Shown: in pieces, positions 50,065 to 55,301 of the stretch | Position numbering within the stretch: the first letter of the stretch is position 1 | Layout: each line of letters starts with the position of its first letter | Assembly: GCA_016185305.1 (NCBI GenBank) | Contig: JACPNV010000099.1 | Span: 1-55,301, forward strand | Source: Actinomycetota bacterium | Lineage (GTDB): Bacteria > Actinomycetota > Acidimicrobiia > Acidimicrobiales > Acidimicrobilacustridaceae | Direction of reading: 5' to 3' | Length of the DNA: 55,301 bases | Made by a program: the position numbers and the translations under genes | Notes under the pieces: generated by a model | What the model saw: the letters and a program-made list of their open reading frames with translations, nothing else | What the model was told of the DNA's origin: nothing | Databases searched by the model: none

Positions 50065-51039
50065 ATGCGTCGAGTCGTCTGCACCGAGTTGGGCCCGCCC
50101 GAGAAGCTGATCGTGGAGGAGGGCGACGACCTCGAGCCGCGGCCGGGCCAGGTCGTCGTCGCGGTGCGCGCGGCGGGCGTGAACTTCGTCGACGGGCTGT
50201 TCATCTCGGGCGGCTACCAGATCAAGCCACCGCTGCCGTTCACGCCCGGTTCGGAGATCGCGGGGGAGGTCGTGGCGGCCGCTGACGACGTCGAGTCGCT
50301 GCGGGTGGGTGACCCCGTCTTCGCCATGTGCGGTTTGGGCGGGTACGCGGAGCAGGTCGCCATCTCGGCGCTGCAGGCCGTTCCGATGCCGCCGGCGCTC
50401 GACTACGGGCAGGCGGCGACGTTCGTCCAGAGCTACTGCACTGCGTTGTTCGCTCTGCGCGAACGGGCGGGTCTGATCGTGGGCGAGACCGTCCTCGTGC
50501 TCGGCGCCGGTGGCGGGGTCGGCCTGGCGACGATCGATGTTGCGAAAGCCTTGGGCGCGACCGTGCTCGCCGCCGCATCATCGCCATCGAAGCTCGCAGC
50601 CGCATCCGCGGCGCGCGCCGATCACGTCATCGACTACTCCTATGAATCGGTGAAGGATCGTGCTCGCGAGCTCACCGGTGGCGACGGCGTCGACGTCGTG
50701 CTCGACCCGATCGGCGGGGACCAGGCCGACCCGTCGTTGCGTGCCCTACGGTTGTTCGGTCGCTACGTCGTGATCGGCTTCGCATCAGGCACGATCCCGC
50801 GGTTGCCGCTGAACCAGGTGCTGTTGCGCAACCGTTCGATCATCGGCGTCGATTGGGGCGCGTGGTCCATGCAGCAGCCGGGCGCCAACAACGAGCTCGT
50901 CTCCGAACTGCTGGCGATGATCTCCGACGGCGTGCTGTCGCCGGCGAGGCCGACCACGTACGGGCTGGAGGATGCCGGTCGTGCGCTCGACGACCTGTTG
51001 CACCGTCGAGTCGTGGGCAAGGTCGCGCTCGTGCCGTGA
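50065..51039 (+). CDS. MDR-family NADPH:quinone oxidoreductase
   Basis: The 324-residue medium-chain reductase lacks structural and catalytic zinc ligands and matches the quinone oxidoreductase branch: GVNFVDGLFISGGYQIKPPL, FTPGSEIAGEVV, VLVLGAGGGVGLATIDVAKA (nucleotide loop) and VVLDPIGGDQADPSL. ATG 50065 gives the usual N-terminus (RRVVCTELGPPEKL); ATG 50047 is in frame. It is divergent from the DapB-like gene. Confidence 0.92.
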   Translation: MRRVVCTELGPPEKLIVEEGDDLEPRPGQVVVAVRAAGVNFVDGLFISGGYQIKPPLPFTPGSEIAGEVVAAADDVESLRVGDPVFAMCGLGGYAEQVAISALQAVPMPPALDYGQAATFVQSYCTALFALRERAGLIVGETVLVLGAGGGVGLATIDVAKALGATVLAAASSPSKLAAASAARADHVIDYSYESVKDRARELTGGDGVDVVLDPIGGDQADPSLRALRLFGRYVVIGFASGTIPRLPLNQVLLRNRSIIGVDWGAWSMQQPGANNELVSELLAMISDGVLSPARPTTYGLEDAGRALDDLLHRRVVGKVALVP

Positions 51040-51079
51040 CCTCTGGTACCACTTCCGCAGACGATCAGCACGGGGGCGG

Positions 51080-52315
51080 TCAGCGGTAGTAGCCGATGAT
51101 GTCGAGGATGATGTTGGCCTGGCTGGCCGCTTTCACGCGAGCGACGCCGGCGGCGACCGCACTCGAGCACTCGTTGGCCACGTTGTTCCCGGTCGCCGAC
51201 CAGTTCAGGTTGGAATGGCCCGGCCACAGGATTCCGTTGCGCCATATGGCCAGCCACCCGGCGTTCACCGTGTCGGTCGCCGTCAGGTTGACGAGAATGG
51301 CCACCGCATCGATCGGAACGCCGCTCGATGCACCCGCCCCTGGGAGTCCGGGACCGACCGTCGTGACGTTGATCGAGCGCTCGGAGTTGTTCAGCGGCGT
51401 CTGGCCACCGAGCCGGCTGTCGTAGACGCGCTTGGGTGCGCTGAGCAGATGGAGGCTGCCGGCGACGCCGGGGCCCGAGACCTTGCGGAACGTTGCCGTC
51501 GCCGCGCTGCCGGGTGCCGTGCAGAACCAGAGGTCGCCGTTGGCATCCTTGGCGAGATCGCCGGCGGCGTTGCTCGGGGCGGCACCGGTCGGACCGTGCT
51601 CGGTTCCCGGCGGCGGATTCGCGAATCCGATGGTGCTCGACAGGACGAGGCGGAGGTCCCAAGTCGGTCCGTCGGCTCCGACGCCCACATAGTTGCCGAC
51701 GCCGACCACTCCCCAGCCGAAGGTCCCATCGAGGCCACGGCCGACCACCCCGGCTCCGGCGCCGCTGGCGGTGTTGACCCCGGTGACAGCACCTCGGGCC
51801 GTTGGACTGACGAACAGCGACGGTGCGGCGCTGGCGAGCACCGCTGGAGCGGTGGAGCCGCCGATGACGTTGACACCGGTTCCCGCGGCACCAGGTGCGA
51901 CTCGGACACCATCGGCGGCCACGCCACTGTTCACGGTCGCGCTCACGGCATAGGTGCCGGCGGTGTTGGTGTCGAACGTTCCCGCCGCGGCCTCGGCGGG
52001 CGACGCGTCGAGAACCGTGGCCGCGGTGCCGGCGACGACCGCGCCCGCGGCGAGTGCGCCGGCTCGACCGAGCAGCGCGCGTCGGGCCACGGGAACATCG
52101 ACGCGACCGTTCGGGACGGCAGGCGGGCCCGCAGCGCGGCCGCCATCGACCGGTTGATCGGACGTGAGCTGCTCGGTCTGCCCGGCAGGTCGAGAACGAT
52201 GTGCATCGACCGCGTGATCGTCTCGTTCCTCGAGCCGCAGGAGTTCGCGCTCGAGTCGATCGATGCGATCCACCAGTTGGGCGACCAGCCGATCGTGCCC
52301 GTCAGATCCTGACAT
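51080..52315 (-). CDS. Tat-exported surface protein with coiled coil and one PPARLLDTR-like domain
   Basis: The 411-residue protein has a strong GGAAGGAG Shine-Dalgarno 6 nt before ATG 52315. Residues 8-40 (LVAQLVDRIDRLERELLRLE) form a coiled coil. A twin-arginine-like signal follows (ARRALLGRAGALAAGAVV...SPAEA, about 90-125), so the coiled coil precedes the signal, an odd order. The exported part is Gly/Ala/Thr-rich and repetitive (GVNVIGG, GAVTGVN, GAGVVGRG, GWGVVGVG). It ends in one domain from PKRVYDSR to IIGYYR, a divergent relative of the three repeats at 5921-7014. Function unknown. Confidence 0.82.
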   Translation of the reverse strand: MSGSDGHDRLVAQLVDRIDRLERELLRLEERDDHAVDAHRSRPAGQTEQLTSDQPVDGGRAAGPPAVPNGRVDVPVARRALLGRAGALAAGAVVAGTAATVLDASPAEAAAGTFDTNTAGTYAVSATVNSGVAADGVRVAPGAAGTGVNVIGGSTAPAVLASAAPSLFVSPTARGAVTGVNTASGAGAGVVGRGLDGTFGWGVVGVGNYVGVGADGPTWDLRLVLSSTIGFANPPPGTEHGPTGAAPSNAAGDLAKDANGDLWFCTAPGSAATATFRKVSGPGVAGSLHLLSAPKRVYDSRLGGQTPLNNSERSINVTTVGPGLPGAGASSGVPIDAVAILVNLTATDTVNAGWLAIWRNGILWPGHSNLNWSATGNNVANECSSAVAAGVARVKAASQANIILDIIGYYR

Positions 52316-52441
52316 CGGGGCTCCTTCCGTTCTCTGTCGGCGCGCGAAGTGTAAGAGGCTGCCAGTCCCGCTGCTGCGAACCAACGTTGTGTAGAGAGCC
52401 ACGGGTGGGGTCCCGCAGTCCTCGCTTCTACAATCCGGCCG

Positions 52442-52987
52442 ATGTTCTGGTTCTTCTTCGTGCTGACCGCGCTGGTTGTCATCGTGATCGGCCTCGTCGC
52501 CGTGGGCCGCGTGACGCTGACGTTGGCCGAGCAGCCGCGGCCGTCGTCCTATGAGCTCGACGAGGCGGTGGAGTTCGTCGCCGACCATCTGCCGGACGCG
52601 GCGACCGCGCAGCTTTCCTACGACGAAGTGCGCTCGATCCTGAGCCTTCACCTCGACTACCTCGAGGTGAAGGGCGTCGCCTTCGAGCAGGGCACCGTCG
52701 ACGAGCACGAGACGCCGACCGAGAGGGACCAGCATGAGGACTACCGCGAGGTGCGGTTGCCCGAGCCGGTCGAGTTCCCCGCGTGGCCGGAAGTGTCACC
52801 GAAGGGTCCCCTTGTCGCCGACGACGACGAAGCCCTTCCCTACATCCTCGGACGCCTGGCCGAGACCAACCACGAGATCGACGACGTCCACGTCGTGCAG
52901 GTCCTCGAAGTCGAGCGCCGGTACCTCGAAGCCATCGGCGCGATCGGCGCCGCCGTGCCGTCGCCCGACGATCCGGGCGTGCAGTGA
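52442..52987 (+). CDS. Membrane-anchored conserved hypothetical protein
   Basis: The 181-residue protein has an N-terminal transmembrane segment (WFFFVLTALVVIVIGLVAVG). A cytoplasmic helical region contains SYELDEAVEFVADHLPDA and LSYDEVRSILSLHLDYLEVK, and a tail contains DDDEALPYILGRL. No named family is recognised. The gene lies directly upstream of the small-RNA-like unit at 53026-53243 on the same strand. Confidence 0.75.
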   Translation: MFWFFFVLTALVVIVIGLVAVGRVTLTLAEQPRPSSYELDEAVEFVADHLPDAATAQLSYDEVRSILSLHLDYLEVKGVAFEQGTVDEHETPTERDQHEDYREVRLPEPVEFPAWPEVSPKGPLVADDDEALPYILGRLAETNHEIDDVHVVQVLEVERRYLEAIGAIGAAVPSPDDPGVQ

Positions 52988-52991
52988 CCCT

Positions 52992-53019
52992 TTGCAAACT
53001 CGGGATGATCGCGTATCCT
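52992..53019 (+). promoter_or_regulatory. Promoter of the short transcription unit
   Basis: TTGCAA (52992-52997) and TATCCT (53014-53019) with a 16-bp spacer resemble a sigma-A-type promoter. The A at 53026 is the expected start. Confidence 0.55.
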
Positions 53020-53050
53020 GCTCGCACCGAGGAAAGGAGGTGGTCCACCA

Positions 53051-53095
53051 GTGAATGACAGATCGTATGGGACCTCGGAGGTGTCTGGCCGGTAG
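53051..53095 (+). CDS. 14-residue micro-ORF with extreme Shine-Dalgarno
   Basis: GTG 53051 opens VNDRSYGTSEVSGR and stops at TAG 53093. AGGAGG lies 10 nt upstream within the 16-nt anti-16S match. The peptide is hydrophilic with no signal. Translation is inferred from the Shine-Dalgarno alone. Confidence 0.5.
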   Translation: MNDRSYGTSEVSGR

Positions 53096-53213
53096 GCCGG
53101 ATGCTGGACCAACCTGGCGAATCCCAACCAGGCACCCCTGAGACACACCGGTACGGGAGTCGGTCCCGCCCGTGCAACACCGGCTCAGGAATCTTTCCAG
53201 CACTGTCTATGTG

Positions 53214-53243
53214 GAAGGGGAGGCGCGCCTGCGCCTCCCCTTC
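53214..53243 (+). terminator. Strong intrinsic-type terminator hairpin
   Basis: GAAGGGGAGGCGC and GCGCCTCCCCTTC form a perfect 13-bp stem with a 4-nt loop (GCCT). It closes the short transcription unit. The trailing sequence is only weakly U-rich. Confidence 0.8.
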
Positions 53244-53283
53244 TCGCGTCCGGCTTTCCGCCGGTCGAGGCGGCGCACCTACG

Positions 53284-53526
53284 ATGGCTGCCATGCAGCG
53301 CCCGACGAAGTTCGAAGAGCATCGCTGGCTCGGCGACAAGCGCACCCAGATCGTCTATGACCTCGACAATCTCGACGACGAGGCTTCGCCGTTGATCGAC
53401 GACATCCTGCGGGCCGAATCGTTCCTCGCCTTCGGTCCCGACACCCTGCCCGAAGCTCGCAACCGCGGCTACAAGCCCTACAAGGGCAACGGCAGTGGCA
53501 AGCCCGAGGTCGACCCCTACAAGTAG
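53284..53526 (+). CDS. Conserved-looking small hypothetical protein
   Basis: The 80-residue protein contains FEEHRWLGDKRTQIVYDLDN and FLAFGPDTLPEARNRGYKPY. No known domain. ATG 53284 or 53293 can start it; the Shine-Dalgarno is weak. It is followed after 5 bp by the hydrolase-fold gene. Confidence 0.75.
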   Translation: MAAMQRPTKFEEHRWLGDKRTQIVYDLDNLDDEASPLIDDILRAESFLAFGPDTLPEARNRGYKPYKGNGSGKPEVDPYK

Positions 53527-53531
53527 GACTC

Positions 53532-54317
53532 GTGCAGCCGCTCTTCGTCTGTGATGGGTTGAACATCGTCGGTCACGTCGCGCGCCCTGCGAAAGCACCG
53601 GGGCGGGCGGCGCCCGGTGTGGTGATCTGCCATGGCTACCCGTCCGTCGTCGAAGGTGGGCGCCTGTCGGCTCGTTCGTTCCCCGAGTTGGCCGAGCGCA
53701 TCGCCAACGAGCTCGGTTGGGTCGCGCTGGTCTTCTGCTTCCGGGGCTGCGGCGAGTCCGAAGGCGACTTCTCCCTCAGGGGTTGGATGAACGACTTGTT
53801 GGGAGCGGCCGCACATCTACGGGAAGCGGAGAACGTTTCGGGTGTGTCAGTCGTGGGGTTCGGCACCGGTGGGGGACTGGCCATCTGTGCCGCGGCGGCC
53901 GATCCCGACATCCGAGGTGTCGGCGCCGTTGGCGCGCCGGCTGACTACGACGACTGGGCAACGCATCCTCGGCGCTTGCTGCAGCACTCGCGTGAGCTCG
54001 GCATCATCCACCAACGGGCCTTCCCGCCGTCGTTCGATCACTGGGCGCGGGAGTTCCGTGAGATCCGCCCCATCGGTTGCGTCGACGAGCTACGAGGACG
54101 CCCGTTTCTCGTGATGCACGGCTCCGACGACGAGGCGGTGCCGGTGTTCGACGGGCGCGTGCTCGCCGATTCGCACGGTGAGGCCGACCTTCGCATCATC
54201 GAAGGCGGAGCCCACCAGTTGCGGCACGACCCGCGCGCCGTGGCAATCCTGCTCGGCTGGCTCGACCGTCAGGGCGGGCAGGCGCCTCGCCAACCCGCCG
54301 CGGCGGAGTCGTCGTAG
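53532..54317 (+). CDS. Alpha/beta hydrolase-fold protein lacking the Ser nucleophile
   Basis: The 261-residue protein has the oxyanion region VVICHGYPSVVEGG, FCFRGCGESEGDF, and an acid and base in LVMHGSDDEAVPVF and IEGGAHQLRHDP. The nucleophile elbow GxSxG reads VVGFGTGGGLAI, with Gly (GGC) where Ser is expected. It is either non-catalytic or uses another residue. It follows the small hypothetical gene closely. The C-terminus is Ala/Gln-rich. Confidence 0.85.
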   Translation: MQPLFVCDGLNIVGHVARPAKAPGRAAPGVVICHGYPSVVEGGRLSARSFPELAERIANELGWVALVFCFRGCGESEGDFSLRGWMNDLLGAAAHLREAENVSGVSVVGFGTGGGLAICAAAADPDIRGVGAVGAPADYDDWATHPRRLLQHSRELGIIHQRAFPPSFDHWAREFREIRPIGCVDELRGRPFLVMHGSDDEAVPVFDGRVLADSHGEADLRIIEGGAHQLRHDPRAVAILLGWLDRQGGQAPRQPAAAESS

Positions 54318-54348
54318 CCGCGATTCGGTGCGGTGCGGTCCGGTGCGT

Positions 54349-54381
54349 GCGTGGGGGCGCAGCCCCCTTACCCCCCAGGCA
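54349..54381 (+). repeat. Dispersed repeat, partial copy 3, with terminator-like hairpin
   Basis: GCGTGGGGGCGCAGCCCCC then CCAGGCAACT matches the distal half of copies 1 and 2, interrupted by TTACCCC. GGGGGCGCAGCCCCC can fold as a hairpin between the convergent hydrolase and HhH-GPD genes. Confidence 0.7.
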
Positions 54382-54392
54382 ACTAGTCGCAA

Positions 54393-54974
54393 CTAGTCGG
54401 CCTTGCCCTTGCCTTGGGCCTTCTTCGCCTTCTTGAACTCACGTACGCGCTCGAGTGATTCGGCCGAGTCGATGTCGGCGACCGAACGCGGCGTATCGTC
54501 AGAGAACGGCGCGGCTGCTTCCTGCCAACCCGCCGGCCGCTGGCCGAGCCGCTTGGCGAGGATGGCCATGAAGATCTTCGACTTCTCGTCGCCGTAGCCA
54601 GGAAGATCACGGAGCCGGCGGTAGAGCTCGTCACCCGACTTGACGTTGCGCCACACCTTTACGGCGTCGCCGTCATAGTGCTCGACGAGGTACTCGCAGA
54701 GCGCGTGGGTGCGCTTGCCCATCGACGCGGGATAGCGGTGCATCGCCGGCTTCTGGCGGAACAGGTCTTCCACCTTCTCGACCGGCATCGCCGCGATGAC
54801 GGCGGCATCGAGCGGGGCGCCGAGCCGTTCCTGCAACGTGTAGGGCCCGAGGAACGCCCACTCCATCGGCACCTGCTGGTCGAGAAGCATCCCCACCAAA
54901 AGTGCCAACGGGCTCTCTACGAGTAGTCGGTTCGCCTCGTCGTTGCTGGTTATCGGGATCGACTTCGACGCCAT
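54393..54974 (-). CDS. HhH-GPD family DNA-repair-like protein (TIGR03252 type)
   Basis: The 193-residue protein starts MASKSIPITSNDEANRLL and has LVGMLLDQQVPMEWAF, the helical core, and LRDLPGYGDEKSKIFMAILA, the helix-hairpin-helix followed by Lys. This matches the actinobacterial uncharacterised HhH-GPD group. The tail is Lys-rich (KKAKKAQGKGKAD). The stop region is a tandem 10-mer (CAACTAGTCG twice). ATG 54974 is chosen from the family start; no clear Shine-Dalgarno. Confidence 0.88.
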   Translation of the reverse strand: MASKSIPITSNDEANRLLVESPLALLVGMLLDQQVPMEWAFLGPYTLQERLGAPLDAAVIAAMPVEKVEDLFRQKPAMHRYPASMGKRTHALCEYLVEHYDGDAVKVWRNVKSGDELYRRLRDLPGYGDEKSKIFMAILAKRLGQRPAGWQEAAAPFSDDTPRSVADIDSAESLERVREFKKAKKAQGKGKAD

Positions 54975-55124
54975 GGAGGGGAACTCTACGCCGAACGAAC
55001 TCGATGCCCGGTGGCTGGCACACACGTGGCGACCACGGCGCCTGGCTTCGCCCCCTCGAGGTGACGCGGCCGGCAAAGGCAGCGGCCGGTAGCCTCCGTC
55101 GGTGCTGAACCGGGGGGCGCCGTA

Positions 55125-55301
55125 GTGGAATGCGAACAGTGCGGGGTCGTGCCTCGCGCCGGCGCCGCGTTCTGCGACGGGTGCGGCGCGCCTTTGGTGA
55201 AGCGCTGCGCCGCGTGCGGCACCGAGCTTCGTGAGGGGGCCCGCTTCTGCGACGGGTGTGGTCTGTCGGTCAATGCCGAACCGATCGTGGCCGCGCCGGC
55301 G
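55125..55301 (+). CDS. Double zinc-ribbon protein (5' part only)
   Basis: GTG 55125 opens CEQCGVV...FCDGCGAPL then CAACGTEL...FCDGCGLSV: two CxxC...CxxC zinc ribbons within 48 residues. The frame runs off the right edge. Such N-termini occur on class III cyclases and other signalling proteins in actinobacteria, but the remainder is not visible. Confidence 0.75.
   Translation, partial: MECEQCGVVPRAGAAFCDGCGAPLVKRCAACGTELREGARFCDGCGLSVNAEPIVAAPA

Larger units (their letters stand above)
53026..53243 (+). ncRNA. Candidate structured small RNA carrying a 14-codon ORF
   Basis: This unit of about 218 nt is bounded by a promoter-like sequence and a 13-bp terminator hairpin. It contains GGAAAGGAGGTGGTCC (53031-53046), which can pair with essentially the whole 16S rRNA 3' end (two positions as G-U pairs), and a 14-codon ORF. 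Hairpin CCTGG/CCAGG spans 53113-53132, and GTACGGG/CCCGTGC spans 53151-53175. No longer ORF starts inside. It is either a dual-function RNA or a leader/attenuator. No known RNA family is recognised. Confidence 0.55.

Noticed and set aside
54381..54400. CAACTAGTCG tandem pair as an attachment site
   Set aside because: Only a 10-bp duplication at a stop codon, with no integrase, tRNA or mobile genes near it.

Overview
This window is high-GC DNA from an actinobacterium, most probably class Acidimicrobiia. Three things suggest this. Secreted proteins carry the PPARLLDTR...WYG repeat. A SUF iron-sulfur locus contains a Rieske ferredoxin and SufU. The actinobacterial trio phosphomutase / DUF3090 / SCO1664 kinase-like protein is present. 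The lineage is inferred from gene content only. No rRNA, tRNA, CRISPR array or intact transposon was recognised.

Region 1 (1-20.9 kb) is a copper-handling and extracytoplasmic redox island. It holds a Tat-exported multicopper oxidase, two CcdA-type transporters each followed by a thioredoxin-fold protein, a glutaredoxin, two DUF2752 membrane proteins, a BlaI/M56 regulator-protease pair, Met/His-rich secreted proteins, and a seven-gene minus-strand operon (20822 to 14643) whose last five genes are joined by 4-nt overlaps. That operon encodes two small membrane proteins, two FtsX-type permeases, an ABC ATPase fused to a YHS metal-binding domain, a SHOCT protein and a P1B-type ATPase with an unusual CPD motif. 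A second YHS fusion, to a class III nucleotide cyclase, lies near the oxidase. A perfect 23-bp CsoR-like palindrome sits between two divergent genes.

Region 2 (20.9-33.5 kb) is housekeeping and miscellaneous. It holds the phosphomutase/DUF3090/SCO1664 cluster, a family-5 uracil-DNA glycosylase, two paralogous Cys-rich exported proteins, two hydrolases, a patch of gene remnants (27.2-27.9 kb), ComB, a flavin reductase, a gamma-carbonic anhydrase and a heterodimeric ABC exporter.

Region 3 (33.6-46.5 kb) has a five-PAS GGDEF-EAL protein followed by a rearranged SUF locus. sufB, sufD-Rieske-sufC-pcd and the inverted sufC2-sufS-sufU are separate units. Each is preceded by the same short palindrome, and an Rrf2 regulator lies at the edge. 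sufD appears to start at a CTG codon.

Region 4 (46.5-55.3 kb) has lipid and redox enzymes (acyl-CoA dehydrogenase, MDR oxidoreductase, DapB-like reductase), a Tat-exported surface protein, and a compact transcription unit with its own promoter, a near-complete anti-16S Shine-Dalgarno, a 14-codon ORF, hairpins and a strong terminator. A hydrolase-fold protein without its nucleophile, an HhH-GPD protein and a truncated zinc-ribbon gene close the window. A roughly 59-bp dispersed repeat occurs three times, always at gene 3' ends.
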